Assembly: GCF_019320115.1 (NCBI RefSeq)
Contig: NC_089584.1
Coordinates: 57,284,852 to 57,348,851 of the forward strand
Source: Miscanthus floridulus
Taxonomy: Eukaryota; Streptophyta; Magnoliopsida; Poales; Poaceae
Direction: 5' to 3'
DNA length: 64,000 nt
Shown: positions 30,722 to 43,942 of the stretch, piece after piece
How the letters are laid out: each line of letters opens with the position of its first letter
How positions within the stretch are numbered: position 1 is the stretch's first letter
Position numbers and translations under genes: made by a program
Notes under the pieces: generated by a model
Told to the model about the DNA's origin: nothing
The model's input: only the letters and a program-made list of their open reading frames with translations
Databases searched by the model: none

Positions 30722-33609
30722 CTGCACCTAAGCATATTCTCAAGTTAGGCTAACCCCTAAACAATCAACGAGAACATTGCAACCACATACACTCAAGCAA
30801 TTGTATTTCAGGCAAGATGAATACTATGTAGCGGTGCAGTAAACTAGCCATAACTGGAGATTTATAAATCCAAATGATATGCAACAAGACAATCTGGAAA
30901 GCTTATAAAATTGTCTACAATACATTTTCAGACCTCAAAGCATGATTCAAACCTTTACCAGGTCGAACTCATCGATCAACAGAGGTCTATCCTCACAAGG
31001 CAGAGAATAAGCAAAGACTGCAACCTAACTTTAAACAGCTGTAGTTTCTAAACTACTAGGCCAAATGCCCTCAAATTTTGACAAGAGCTAGCTACCTAAT
31101 TTATCTACAACTCTTGTATTCATCTCATTCACAGAAAACAAAATATCATGGGGAGCTTTCTAAAGTCCCTAGATCTGTCCAGAGGGACATAATGCAAATG
31201 AAATACTTAGTAACTCATGAGGTAAACATATAATTAGGACAACACTAAATATACTCACATGTCACACATATCACAAGAACACCAGAAAGTAGGGTGTTCA
31301 TCACCAAAACATTTCTTTAATACATTTCTTAATTTATTTAATTAATTAGGGGAAATAGTAAACATATATGCAAACTACCCCATTAATTCTACAAAAATTA
31401 CAGTATACATTACATGCTCTAAGTAGACTACCATAAAAATTTCACACCATTTGAGTAAGTATAACAACCTACACAAAAATGGTAAGGCAGAATGACTTAA
31501 AATGGCATAATTAGGAAACCTTAGTGAAAAGTGTCAAGCAACAGATTTCATATTTTTCCTAGCATCTATAAGGTACCTAGATACTACCTACCAAGTTTCA
31601 TGGCCATAGGATTCATAGATAATTTACTAAAATTCACACAAGTATCTTACCAATGATAAAAGGAAAATCTATAACTCAAAAACTACACATGCAATGACTC
31701 TCAAATTTTAACCAGAGCTTCTACTATACAAGACTAGCTTACCCACAAAATTTCATAATTTTTGGATCACAGAAACTCAAGATATGGTTTAAACAAGTTT
31801 GCATGCATTACAAAAACACTTTTCAAGTTCCTATTTAATTCATCCAAAATTTCTACATAATATGCTCAAGACATATTTTTCTTAAATACTAGACCTAACT
31901 GTGAGTCTCACAAAATTGGAACCATCCAATTTGGATCTACATAACAGGAGATACAAAAATATCAAATCAGCATTCAAAACTGCATTTTTGAACTAGCCCT
32001 ATGAACTACACAGTCACTGACGTGTGGGACCCGGCCGTCAGCCGGACCCACTGGTCAGCGACAGCGAAGCAGGGGAGGCGGCTGCGACGCGCGGAAGACG
32101 GCGTAGCTCGCCGGTGGCTACATCACCGGTGATGCGGAGGGTACCTCCGTGCTCGCTATGATCCTACCGCGTCAAATGACCTACTAACTCTAAGCTCTAG
32201 CAGACTCGAGGTAGGGCGACCATGGCGCATGGCTGCTCGGCGGAGCTTCGGTGGTTCGGCTCAATGGCGAGACGGCGACGGCAACCGGATTAGCACAATC
32301 TCAGGGCTATGCCGAGTTTCCCCATCCCAATGTGAATCTAGTGCACCCCCCTAAGGACCCACGATGGTCGGAGATGGGCCGGCCATGGTGACGGGCTGCG
32401 GCGGCAACATTCCGACGAGGCTGTGCGTGGCGGGAAAGCTTACCGAGCGCGGCTAGCAAGCAACCTTGGGTGCGATGCGACGGTGGATACGCGGAGGAGC
32501 TAAGGCAGTGGTGAATGGGCAACGAGGCGCGAGCTTGCTCGACGAGGGCGGAGCTGATCAGCGACAATGGTGGAGCTACGACTTCTCTATTACTGCGCTC
32601 GGTGGAGGCGACGGAGGAGCAGAGCGCGCGGGCGAGCAGGCAGGCAGTAGTGCATTTCCCATTTCAAGACGGCCAGCGCGCGGTGCGGTCAGGGCGAGCC
32701 GAGCGCGTGGCAGACACGTGGCGGCCGGTCTCTATTGCCGATCGGCCATGACCGGTCTGAAGCTCGCGTTTCAGCGTTCATCGAGTCTGACTAACAGGCG
32801 AACTTTGACACCGATTAACTCCTAAACCGTGACATATTAGAAGAAACAATGAACATGAAAGTTGTAGCCCGTACTTCCATCTTCAATTTCTATTTAAGTG
32901 CCAAGGACTAATTCTCAACGAATACAGAGTAAAATCGAGCCAAAGTCAGCTCCTTCAAACTATAATTGCAATCAATACTTAGAAAAATTCTTAAGTGAAG
33001 AATCAGCCCTGATTTCTGGCTTGTGGGCCCAAATTGAACATGTTGTGCACATTTTCATGAGATGGCCATAAAATAACTTTTGTTCCTTACATATAATTCT
33101 CTACATCTTTGCTTTAGGTTGCTCAGACATGCAAACATCCTAAGCCACACTTTTTAAACAGTCAAACAAAGGAGTTCTAGGGGTCAAATTTGGTCAACCA
33201 TGACTTGGAAACCTAATTAGTCAATGTGACCAATAAGAACAATGTTCCAAATGACATTCTATGTGTAACTAAGTTACTTACAAGTATTTCTAGCCACACC
33301 ATGCATTGATCACACAAGAATCAATCAAGGTATGTACTGAAACAATGAAAAACCCAAGAAATGTTGCAAATGTTTCATGATCTTGTTGCATAGTATTAAC
33401 TAATCTTGTTTCACTAAGTGAGTGGCACATGTTGCACTTAAGTGTTGCACACTTTACATTTCATAAAAGAACAACACACATGAAATATACAACATGTTGC
33501 AATGTTTCGAAATTATGTTTCATGTGCTATAAGTTCACGAAGGGATGCATGATGCTCATGTTCATGAAATGCAGTGCAAATGTGGAAGCTAAACACCAGG
33601 GGTGTTACA

Positions 33610-33614
33610 GTTCA
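33610..33614. repeat. Target-site duplication GTTCA, right of Tk-2
   Basis: Matches 18635-18639. Confidence 0.93.
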
Positions 33615-34683
33615 CTTTCATGCCATCAAAGATAGACCTGATGGCCACATAGTACTTCATAGTTAGAATTGCCACCCTTGGGCATCACGGTACAACATAG
33701 CAAACTATTCAGCACACTTGGCTCCATCTTCAGTCCCTTGCTCCAAAGGAACTCATAGTCATCGCTCGCATAAAACCATGCAGCTTCCTCCTCCTTCACC
33801 TTGGGAAACACATTCATCTGCTCTCCATTCTTCATGAAATTATAGTCAAGACAGCAAGCCACCACAAATTCATTGAAAGAGGCCTTGTACTTCCCCCTTC
33901 CAATCATCCACTTGATAGTCTCCTTTGCCATGTTCACCTCTAGAGTGGAGTAGAACTGTCGGACCATGGCTTCATTCTAGTTGTGCTATAACATCATCAC
34001 CTTCTCCAACCCTACTTCCTCAATCTTAGCCAACAAAGCATGAAGGCACTCAAACTTCATCATAAAACCCCAATCCAATCGCTTCTGACTTTGGCACATC
34101 TTGGGACACTCAAAATACTATAGAAAAGATCATATTGGTTTTGGGTATGAAAGAATGAGTTCAGAAAGTGACCTCTTGACTGAATTGCTTGATGTTGCAT
34201 ACCCTGTGGAACTCTTAGAACTGATCCATCTTCTAGTTTGCCCTTTTAGCTAGTGGACCGAACACATCAATGGGGGACACCAACATACGTGGGTTGTACT
34301 CCACATCATCATCATTAGACTCAGTCCTCTCCTCACCAAGCACTTCAACCTCACCCTTCGCATCACCCTCTTCATCACCCTCCTCCTCATCATCCCCATC
34401 ATCATTGGATTGTTGCTCCTGATCACCCACCTCATCTTCCTCATCCTCATCGTCATCCTCCCCATATTCATCCTTCAAGGTAGGTAATGTATGGATTTGG
34501 CACTACATTGCTAGCCCTCTTGGACCATGGCTTGTGTAGAGACTTCTTCTTGCTTCCCCTCTCCTCTTGCATCTCATAGTCACTGTCTACTAGATCATTA
34601 CCATCGGTGACCCAACGACTACTACTGCTAGTATCCCTCCTTGGCTTCTTCTTCTCTTGGCCACCACCACAAAGACAAAGCAC
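33615..34683 (-). pseudogene. Acidic transposon-type protein of D, N-terminal half
   Basis: From the right: basic start (KKKPRRDTSSSSRWV, KKKSLHKPWSKRASN), then a long Asp/Glu run (about 34330-34470), NPRMLVSPIDVFGPLAKRAN, a degraded stretch, and an open block 33967-33626: MVRQFYSTLEVNMAKETIKWM, FNEFVVACCLDYNFMKNGEQ, AWFYASDDYEFLWSKGLKME, PSVLNSLLCCTVMPKGG. The QFYSTL...FNEF...NSLLCCTVMPK...LL pattern is like putative plant transposon proteins found next to Ty3/gypsy elements. It lies antisense to D's polypurine tract and LTR. Role unknown. It continues at 18639 after Tk-2. Confidence 0.5.
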
Positions 34684-35782
34684 AACATGCCTACAACTAA
34701 AGAGTAAACAATGATTAGTGAAATGTAGGATGGAAATGCGAGTAAATGAGAAATTTGGGTAAATATAAGCATATACACAAGAATGGTATGATAGTGTGAC
34801 CTATAGCATGAACACTAGTTATATGAAGCATATGAGGAACATTTACAAGATTGGATAACATTTGGAACAAGATACAATCAAGTTAGCACTGGACAGACAC
34901 TAATGGAGCATCCACCAGGTCAAATTATAGAACTACCCAAGAGCAGTCTGTCACTACTAGAACATTCCACTAGGTCATCGGAACATTTTGTCAATCAACT
35001 GGATCTACATAGAGAGCAATTGCAAGTTATAAACTAGCCAGTGGAGCATCCATGATTTCACGTACCGTCCACCAACTCAATAGACAACATCAGATAGGCA
35101 TCAAAAATTTTTCTAAGTCATTCATGAGCCAATGGAATCTTCCGCCACAATGACGGACCATCCATCAAATGATCGATAGTGAAGAACAATGTACAATAAC
35201 TACCTTGGGTTCAATCCTCAACTCTCATGATTCAACCAATGCTAGCACATTGAAACTTGCACAAAGGTATATCTAAGCATGCTAAACAAGATCCCCATGA
35301 TGGATTTGAAATAACCCTGGCCATTAAGTAGATCGGGCAAACCCTAACTTTTCAATCATGGGAAATAAACTAAAATGAAAGAAAAGGGAACTTACTCGAC
35401 ACCCCACATCTTGGAGAAGCACGTGGATGAGCACGTGACCGTAGGATTCAATGGACAAGCATCCAAGGGCTAGCATCATGGCATGGTCATCAGTGTGGGC
35501 ACATGTGCATGGGGGACTGGCTGGTGGAAGAAAAGAAAAGGACATGTCAAGGGCTATTGGGCCTTTTGTAGCCCGGCATTTACTAGATAGTCCGACCTAG
35601 GTGGCGGAGCATCCACCAAATCAATGGGCCCAGTGGTCACATGATTTTGAATCCGATGTTCTATCGGACATTCCACCGAAATCATTGGATCATCCGTCAA
35701 AACCCAAAAAGCCAGCAAATATCTTAGCTGAATTTGAACCAAGCAAGTGAAGTGTGGAACCTTTGGAGAAACTCCTGAGTAT
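34684..35782. other. D interior before the polypurine tract
   Basis: No gene. Contains many degenerate copies of a GGAGCATCC / GGACCATCC / CCACCAAATC word (for example 34903, 35050, 35155, 35598, 35667), a decayed dispersed short repeat. Similar GGAGTGTCC words continue in the LTR of D. Confidence 0.45.
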
Positions 35783-35819
35783 GCCAAGGATGACCACTTG
35801 GCAAGCTTGGGGGAGATTT
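35783..35819 (+). other. Hairpin and polypurine tract of D
   Basis: TGCCAAG...CTTGGCA stem (7 bp from 35782, 8-nt loop) followed directly by AGCTTGGGGGAGATTT up to the LTR. Same arrangement as in element B but with unrelated stem sequence. Confidence 0.65.
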
Positions 35820-37840
35820 TGTAACAACCCGAGTTCGTTACAAGGTAGGTTTTATTTTTTGGACACCGCCAAAGCAACCTAACGAGCTTCTATAGAAATC
35901 CCTAGCACTAGAATTAATGGAATGGAAACCTTTTGGGTCAACTACTCAAGCTAGGTCAAATGGCAGTCAACTAAATTATCAACCGACCAAACACCCTCTA
36001 GAAATATCTCATAAAGACTTGATCAAAGACTCCTTATCTCCCTTGAAGCTACGTAGGATAAGTGTGGACCTTGAGATTAGCTCCTAAGCCAAGATCCTGG
36101 ATCCCTGATTCAATTGTGCAAAGATAGAGATATACCAAATAGTCTGACAGAGTTATCAGACCATCGATAGAAAGGTAGAAACAACAGAAGAGTGGAAAGT
36201 GAGTTGTTGTCCACTATGGGACATGGCCCACATGTTAGCATGAAATGGAGGCATTTCCCAATAGCTAAGCCTTAGCTCCACTCACTCCCCTTTCATTCCC
36301 CTCACTCTCTCTCTAGAATGAAGAATAAGAGAAAGGAAAGGATAAACTAGAGTGAGAAAGTGAAGAAGAAGAAGATGGAGAAGAGAATCAAGTCTACAAA
36401 GGATAGCAAGATCAGCACTAAATCAAGGTCTTGAGCTTCAACAACCTCTCATCTCATGGTTAGCTCAAGAACTCTCTCTTCTCATTATTTAGGATCAATC
36501 CTCAAATCCCTAATCTAAGTTTGTCCCTTTGCATGGTTGAATCATGAGGAATTCTTGGAGTTTTTCATCACATGGGTAAGAATCAAATATGCTACAACTC
36601 AATCTTCTCAAGATTACCCCTAGATATTCTCTCATTTGGATTTTTAGGTTGTGTTGCATGAGATGATGGAATCTCTCTCTAGCTTGGATGCAAGGATGTC
36701 AAGAGTTGGATCTCTAATATTGGTGACAAGGAACTCACCAAAACCCCAAGCTAAGTTGTCATGCTCAATCTCAAGATCTCAATCTTTTTTAGGTTTTTGA
36801 GTTGCTTAAGGAATCACTAGTTGCACTAGCTAGGTTCAAGCCAAAACCCTAAGTATTCTAAGCCTAACAAACTACCTTAGTCACTAAAGGAATACCATGC
36901 ACATGCATGGAGGCCTTAACCCAACATCTAGGCATGAATCCCTAAGCATTCACCCAAGAACACAAGAACATAGGTTCTGTTGCTGAACTAGCGTAGAGTC
37001 TGTCAAAGTTGTCGGAGCGTTTGCTAACCCTTTTATCGAGTCACCATAACCTTATACCCCTTCGATATTATTTAGCAGAGTGTCCACTAAATTATATAAC
37101 CTAGTATCTAGAGAACCCGAGAACACCTAGTTTGCACCAAAGTGTCCGTGACATCTCATGGTGTGTCTGATGATTTATTAGATTGAATAAATAGAAAAAC
37201 CCGAGAGCACCTTGTTCCCAACAAAGAGTTTGTCATCCATGACGAAGTGTCTATCAAACCAAACTAGGGGCAAAACAAAGTCTGTCAACCCTATGGCTAA
37301 ACCAGTGGAGTGTCTGCCTTGTATGTCGGAGTGTCCAATGGCTCACTGAAGTAGTGTGAGAATCATATAACCCTAGTCCCTAGTATAGTAAACCCAAGCC
37401 ACACTAGATAACTGTTAGTATGATATTAGAGCATAGTTAGATGTCTCTTCCCAAGTTCCAAATCAAGTTCTCAGACCTTATCTCATTATTGATCATGCGG
37501 CTATCTCCTTGAATCCTTCTTTTAGGTCCGGCTATCATGTGAGGAACCATGCATAAGTCATCATCATGATCCCTAATCATTGGGAACAGCAAACTAGGAA
37601 GGCACCCCACTACTATGAACCCTATTTTGGATATTTATTATGTTGCATTATGAGTTATGCATTTCATGTAGATTTAGTTAATAACTTAATGATGCTTCAT
37701 TAACTTAGAACCACTCATTAAGTAATTAGAGCCTTTCATTTATTTAATGGGGATTAGAATGCTTAATTGCTTATTTGCTTAGTAACATTAGAAGTCAAGT
37801 ATGAGAAGGGAACTCATCCTTGCACGGGTAGGTTGTTACA
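35820..37840 (+). repeat. 3' LTR of D (2021 bp)
   Basis: Starts TGTAACAACC and ends GGTTGTTACA, a perfect 10-bp inverted repeat, right after a polypurine tract. No second copy is in the window. Contains GAGTGTCC-type words (36990-37350) and no credible gene. The five bases after it are CCGAG, the predicted duplication. Confidence 0.75.
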
Positions 37841-40800
37841 CCGAGATAATTAACTATTAAAATGAATAAAACACCTCGGGTGTAAGCCACTTGCTAGGCA
37901 GTTGGTTTGAGCTCAAACATGACAGATCAAGAGGTAATCAGGAGCTTTAGTTCCTTATATCTGAAATTGTGATGAAGGTGTCGAGGTCAAATCTATGAAA
38001 ATGAGACCAATTTCAATTTGCACAACACACCATTACTTACATGTTGACCCTTTTCAAATGTATGCTTGAGTAGTGTTAAACATGGCTCTTTCATGAGCAT
38101 CACCTTAACATCTATCTATCTCCACCATTGGAAAAGTTTTATGGAGTATGGAGAAAAGTCACATGAAATGATAAGTTATAACCTTGCTTGAATTGCTTTA
38201 TTAAGTGAATGGGAATATGGGATGTCGACCAAACCTTGCTACATTGCCCAAATGACTCTAATTGAACTCTACAACAAAATTCATGGAAGGATCATGTTGA
38301 GCAAATTCCAAGAAAATGCCTCAATTGGTCTAAAACTGTAATTTGGGATTCACCGGGATGCTGCTTTGACCAAGATGAAACAATGATTTTGGTACCAGTG
38401 GTGAAGTTTGACCTTTAATAAAAGTTAAAGTTTGAGTGGAGTACAACAAACTTTATCTTTGTACCAAGCCCTGATTCAACTCCTAATTGACTCAAATAGT
38501 GGCCCCAAGTTTGAATGCAGTGCTCCTATGGGCTCTCAGAAATCTTTCTTAAGTCCTTGATCGGCAACAACAAGTTGACATGTTGTGACATTTTTATTTC
38601 CAAATTCATATGGTAACTCAACTAGATTCCTTAATATTAGTTGAAGTACACTTTGTGTAGGAAACAACAAAATAAGTCTTAGCAGATTTGGAGCTCATTT
38701 GGTCATTCAAAGGATCTCTCCAAAATGGCAAGTTCACTTAATTCAGTCACACTTTGCTGAAACTCTAAAATCTGAATTTTAGTTTCATCTACCTATCTTT
38801 GGAGATTTGTATCTTCCTAACCATGCTGAACCAATCCTAGATCCTTTAAGAAAAGTTGTAGTTTAAATTAAGTAGAACAACTTTTGTTTAAGTGCTAAGA
38901 CCTGGTTCAGCCTCTAACCTAGCCAATTAGGGACCCCAAGATCGAATCCAGTGCTGTTTTCGGGGTCCAAGAATCGACTAAGTCTGGAATTTTAGTGGCA
39001 ATGATGATTGGCATCCTGCGTTCTCCAAAATTTGTTAAGAAACTTGAGTTGAGCCAAAAATAAGAGTTGAAGCTAATTTCATGAAGAAGGTATAGGAAGA
39101 AGTTGGATCAAATTTGACCATGTTTTGACCAAGTAATTCAAGCTCAAGAGAGCAAGGCCTAACCATTGTTAAGTCATTGACACTATCAACTTGTGGCTTA
39201 ATTAGCGGCTAACAGAGAGTTATAATGGCTAAGCAACCTTAATGAGTTTTGTAGATTATCAAATGGCAACAACTTTGCTAGGGGCGCCTAGATTTGAATC
39301 CACATGGAATATGCTGAAATAAGGGCATGAACGTGTCCAGAATAGCGCCCACCAGGTGTTCGACGTAATGTCCACGCGTCCTCCATGCGCCGGCCATGCC
39401 CCCACCATGGCTGACGTGTTCCTCTTGCCTCTCCATGCGCCTAAGCTCCCTCTGCTCGCTATCACACTCGTGCTCTACTCTTTGCTCGCCCTGTCCTCCT
39501 CCTCCCTTGCCCTCAGCATCATACACACGTGCTAGAGCACGTCCGCCATGGCCGCCGTGGAAGCTCTGTGGCTATCGCTAGCTGTTGTGCCCTCGCATAT
39601 CCTGTGCCTAGCAGCCACCACCACCTCCTTCCCCTTGTAGGACCTTGCCTCCCTCGCTCCTCCTCCATGGCCCGCTATCGCTAGTGCTAGCCTACCATGG
39701 GTGGGCACGGTCATAGCCAGCCGGCGCTCATGGCCATGTCTCCTCTGGCCACACTAGGCCATGTCAAAGGCACTAGTGGGTACACCCGATAGTGGGCAAG
39801 CCATGGTGCCTCTCCCTTGCCGCTGGTGCCCTTCCTCTGGCCAGAACCACAAGCTCGAGCCCCCTCCCCTGCTCTTTGCCTGATGAAGAAGAAGGAGGAC
39901 CTCGCGCAAGAATATGAAGAAAGGGGAGGGCTTAAGTGCAAAGACTGTAACTCATGTGAATAGTGCCTGGAGGGACCTTTTTGCTAGAATATGTTTTTGT
40001 GGAAGTGTAGGGTCTTCTATGCAAATGTGTTTTTCTTTTTTCCTATTTTCTTTTCTAGAAAATGTGTCAAGCTTTGAAAATCGATATCTCATGCTAGGTA
40101 GCTCCAAAAATAGTGAAACTATTTTTGTTAGCTTTGTGATGAAAGACTCTACATGATAGAAGCATAAAATGGGATGTTTCATGAATGTTTATGTGCTGTG
40201 TAATTTATTCTTTCAAAGTGCTTTTAAAAATCCTTTTAAGTTGTCAGATACATATCTTGAAGTAGGAATGTCCTCAAAATGTGATTACAGTTTTGTTAGT
40301 ATTGTTTTGGCATGTGCTAGCTAAGAAAAATATTAAACATGTTGTTTGTACACTATTTTTATGATGTTTTGATTTAATCATAACTAATGGTGAATTTTAG
40401 CTTGCTCTGCTTGCTATCATCTTATATACTGTTGTATTGCTCCAAATGACCTAAAAATATTATGCTAGTATACTTATGGCATGTGTTAGCTCTAGTTAAA
40501 ATTCCATAATTTTTTGTGCTTTTATGATTGAGTTAGGAATTTAAAAATGGTCTTGAATGGTTTATAAATAATTTATATATGCAAAAATGTGAAATGTGGT
40601 TCCTTTGCCTTTGGATCGTAATATTGTGGCCTGAGAAACCCTAACATGGCTAGGTGTTTATAGAAAATGATGATCTTTAGATTTATCCTGCTCTTGCATG
40701 ATTTCTTGCAATGGCAATTTGTCTTTTTTATAGTAATTAAATTATAAAACCTGAGCATGCAATATTTCTACAATAGTCATGTTTTGTCATCACCTATCAC

Positions 40801-42270
40801 TTATAAAAATATTAGCCTCAAACTAAGTGATTGCAACGTCACCTATAATTAATATATATGTTGAATTATATAGTTGGATAATGAAAGTTTGCTAGTAAAT
40901 GCATGTAATTAGGTCATGTGATGTTATCTATGGTTGATGAGTAGCTATGTTCATAGTAGCTGCAAAGTAAGTGTCGGATTTGTGCCTAGGTGATTTTATT
41001 AGTGAACCAAGTGAAGAACTTGGTTAGGCATGTGTGCTGAAATGCTGCTAGAGTAGTGTTTGTTGTCGTGATGGTTTCATGATGCAAATGATGTCTTCTG
41101 TGAAGGTGGTGAATAGAAAAATTGTAGATAACTTGCTTATATTGCTTGTCCAAAAATTTCATGATTTTAGGGCAACAGGTGTGAGAGTTATAGATTTTAT
41201 AATTTCCCTATCAGGATTAGCTTATGTTCTGGACAGCGCTGCAATGTTATGCCTTTTTGACTAAGATAACTTTTGAATCACCCTTGGATGATAATAACAA
41301 AGTTGTATCTAACTTAATAATCTTTCCAAAAAGTTAAGAACCACATTTTTTGAATGGATAGAACCCTAGATTTGCATCTCTGAAGTTCATATCAGTTTTC
41401 TATCAATTGTTTGTGCAGACCTGATTCTTGGTGCATTTTGACTTGGTTAGCTTTAGAATCAGCTTTGTGTGTAAATAAAACAGTTGTAGAGAGTTTCATT
41501 AGCTTTCCAGAAAGTCTTGGATCATCTTTATTGGACATCGGGATCTCTGTTTATGACTAAAACAGGAGCCTTCTATGCCGCTGTCCAGATTCTGTGCATG
41601 TACTTTGAGTTGATTGCTTAACCTTGATATTACTTGTATACCTACAATAGCTTGACTTAAGTTAAACTTGTGTGCCATGCTATCTACTTGTCTTGATTGC
41701 TTTCTTATGATGCATCATCTATTGCACTTCCATGCATTCATGCATCTGCATTGTGCATGTCATCTAGGTACGCTAGATGAACCACGTGAAGGACGTGATG
41801 TTAGAACCAAACCCAAAGACGGTGTATGGTGAACCTATCCCAAAGATGGAAGGACTAAGCAAGTGCTAGGATCATAGATGTCACCAAGATGATGCAAGCT
41901 AACTGAACTGACTTTGTGTTGGATCCTATGCAAGCCCCAGAGCATTCTAAACCTCCTATATTTTATAAATATCAACTTGAGTCCTTTTATGTTTGATGCA
42001 TTAGGTATAGGAGTTGATTGGAAACTCTTGATGCATATAATTTCCTTGTCCAAACATATACCTTGAACCCTATGTAGGTCTAGGATCGAATATATGCTTA
42101 GCCATGCTTAGACCGGTAGAAGTCGAGTGATTTCCAATCACCTACGAGATATAGGTGGATACCGGAGCATGGTTGGCTATATTTGCTATCGTGGAAAAAT
42201 AACCATGGGATGTAATCTAAGTGGAGACTTTATGAGATTTCATTTGCAATGGTGTTGGGTTGGCTATGTT
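37841..42270 (+). repeat. E: Tekay-like LTR, cut by Tk-3
   Basis: Position 37867 starts TAAAACACC...GGGTGT, like the terminal palindrome of the other LTRs, though the first 26 bp after D are unexplained, so the exact start is uncertain. Plan: AT-rich start, GC-rich block 39330-39900, AT-rich middle, then 41760-42230, closely similar to the LTR of Tk-3 (GCATTCTAAACCTCC..., AGGTCTAGGATCGAATATATG). The short open frames here (for example near 39400 and 40000) have no domain. Interrupted at 42270 by Tk-3; the rest should lie right of the window. Confidence 0.72.
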
Positions 42271-42731
42271 TGTAGTAGAACCGACCAATTTATAAGAGCA
42301 CAAGTATAATGGTAGCCCGCAAGCGGTCGCACTGTCATACTTGAGCCCATATAAACCTGGTAGTCCATCGAGTACCACAACGAGTCTCGATTAACCATCA
42401 ACATACAACCAAGATCGTACATGATTCAACATACATGTCACATGTTATATAAGGTTCATAAATATAGTTCATTCATCAGAGTAAGAATTAAGGTTATTAC
42501 AAACCAAGTTCAGTAAATAGTAGCGGAAGCAAATTTAAAGTTTGAAACTAACATCTGCCATCATAGTTCAAATACATAGTGCTAGTTTGTGATCACACTC
42601 CCACAAAAGCATATAAGAAGGATTAATAAGAGATGCCTGCCTAGGGCTCACTCCTCATCCATGATGGGACAGAAGTAGTTCTTGCAATAGGCATGATAAA
42701 CTGTACCATCTGCAACAATAGGAATAAAACC

Positions 42732-42753
42732 CTGAGTACAAGAAGGTACTCAG
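42732..42753 (-). other. LTR hairpin 2 (Tk-3)
   Basis: CTGAGTAC-AAGAAG-GTACTCAG on the plus strand: perfect 8-bp stem, loop different from Tk-2. Confidence 0.6.
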
Positions 42754-43771
42754 CTAGACTTACCCGTCATAAACCAAAAATAATGTGACTCCAAGGATTA
42801 TGCAAGGCTTTATAAGGGGAGGTAGCTTGATAGCATTTTGCATAAAAAGCGACTAACTCAGTTGTACAATTATAATTCAATCATCAAATTAATTATAGCT
42901 ATTCATCTCTAGATTAGCAACTAACCTATGTCAAACATGTATTATATCATTTAGTAGCATACAATAGTAACCATAGCCGGTGTAGTAATTCCATGTTCAT
43001 CCGAACCATCACATTCCATAACACAGTTACTACGATGTTGAAGGTAGCCAAGTTTCTCACTATCCGGGAGAGATGGTGATTTGAATTGATTTCAACCAGC
43101 TAGGAATTTATTCCTAACACAAACCTAGGTCTACCAGCCATGGTAGCCTTAGGTCACCTTTGGTACAACTCAGATACATATTTCGCAGGTTTCGACCAGC
43201 GCCGCACAATTAGGGGCGACTAGCTACAAGGACGATCAGGAATACCCTGCCCTTAGGCTCATGCCTTGCTCCTTGCACATCCTTACTACCATCCTAGAGT
43301 GTGCACTTTTATAGAACAGGGCTTGGCCTAAGTTGAGCTACTTAGCTTTGTGGTCGGAATAAGTTATCCGGCCAGCTAAGTGAGAGGCATGCGTTCAATC
43401 TTGTCAGAAGTGCTTAATAATGGTACAGTCCTTAATTGGCATAGACAGAATCACTATGAGTCAACCTACACATAGACTCCGCCCGACCTTCATTTACATT
43501 ACCCCATGGTTCTTTTCCACTGATACCTAAATATAGCCAACCAGTGCTTCGGTATCCACCTATATCTCGTAGGTGATAGGAAATCACCTGACTTCTATCA
43601 GTCTAAGCATGGCTAAGCATATATTCGATCCTAGACCTACACAAGATTAAAGGTATTTGTATTCAGACAAGGTAGTTCCATGCATCAAGTGTTTCCAATC
43701 AACTCTTATAACCTAATACATCAAACATAAAGGACTCAAGTAATATTTTGTAAAACATGGGAGACTTAGAA

Positions 43772-43942
43772 TGCTCTAGGGCTTGCCTTTGAGGAAAGAG
43801 GTTGGTCAGGTGATACTGGCCACTCAGGTAGATCTTTGAGAGTTTGCTCCTCTTCTCCTAGAGCTATGGGCTGAGGCATCTCTTGCTGATTCTCCTCTTC
43901 TTCTTCATTAAACTCCAACAGAGTTATTTCTTTGGACTGATC
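43772..43942 (-). pseudogene. Acidic exon in the LTR of Tk-3 (relative of the two-exon LTR ORF)
   Basis: After an ATATAG acceptor-like site the frame reads EITLLEFNEEEEENQQEM, then LGEEEQTLKDLPEWP, and ends at the same GGCAAGCCC block as in Tk-1 and Tk-2. Only the TLLEF core, acidic stretch, LPE-P and position are shared; exon A is not clearly recognisable. Confidence 0.38.

Larger units (their letters stand above)
18640..33609 (-). mobile_element. Tk-2: complete Tekay/Del-like chromovirus, 14970 bp
   Basis: Both LTRs (4699 and 4717 bp), primer site, gag-pol, polypurine tract and matching 5-bp duplications are present. The LTRs differ by few changes by eye, mostly C/T and G/A, plus small indels, so it is a fairly young insertion. 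ORF0 is almost entirely deleted. gag-pol is broken by one stop in the zinc knuckle and several frameshifts, but the integrase-chromodomain part is open for 457 codons. It splits the antisense acidic ORF of D. Confidence 0.95.
28893..33609 (-). repeat. 5' LTR of Tk-2 (4717 bp)
   Basis: In element orientation TGTAACACC...GGTTCCGTGACA, canonical TG...CA ends. Same internal plan as the 3' LTR: GC-rich segment about 32020-32780, two-exon ORF 30382-30721, hairpins 30174-30192 and 29341-29362. It keeps more CpG than the 3' LTR. Confidence 0.94.
14942..37840 (+). mobile_element. D: LTR element with antisense genes, split by Tk-2; 5' part outside window
   Basis: Interior 14942-18639 and 33615-35819, then hairpin, polypurine tract and 3' LTR. 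The span also contains the foreign Tk-2. No gag or pol is in view; it would lie left of B. Two gene relics on the opposite strand sit before the 3' LTR. Antisense ORFs between pol and the 3' LTR are known in the Tat lineage (for example Grande), which makes a Tat-like assignment plausible. That B lies inside D is inferred from the lack of a D 5' LTR between 14942 and 35819. Confidence 0.5.

Noticed and set aside
34250..34471. Met/Arg-rich minus-strand frame
   Set aside because: It is the shadow of the Asp/Glu-rich frame of the acidic protein of D.
37834..37867. Start of E placed at TGTTACACCGAG directly at the end of D
   Set aside because: The 10-bp inverted repeat of D's LTR claims those bases, and TAAACACC...GGGTGT at 37867 fits the family start better; left uncertain.
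39278..39941. Several frames in the GC-rich block of E
   Set aside because: GC-rich LTR segment equivalent to those in the other LTRs; frames open on both strands and not conserved.
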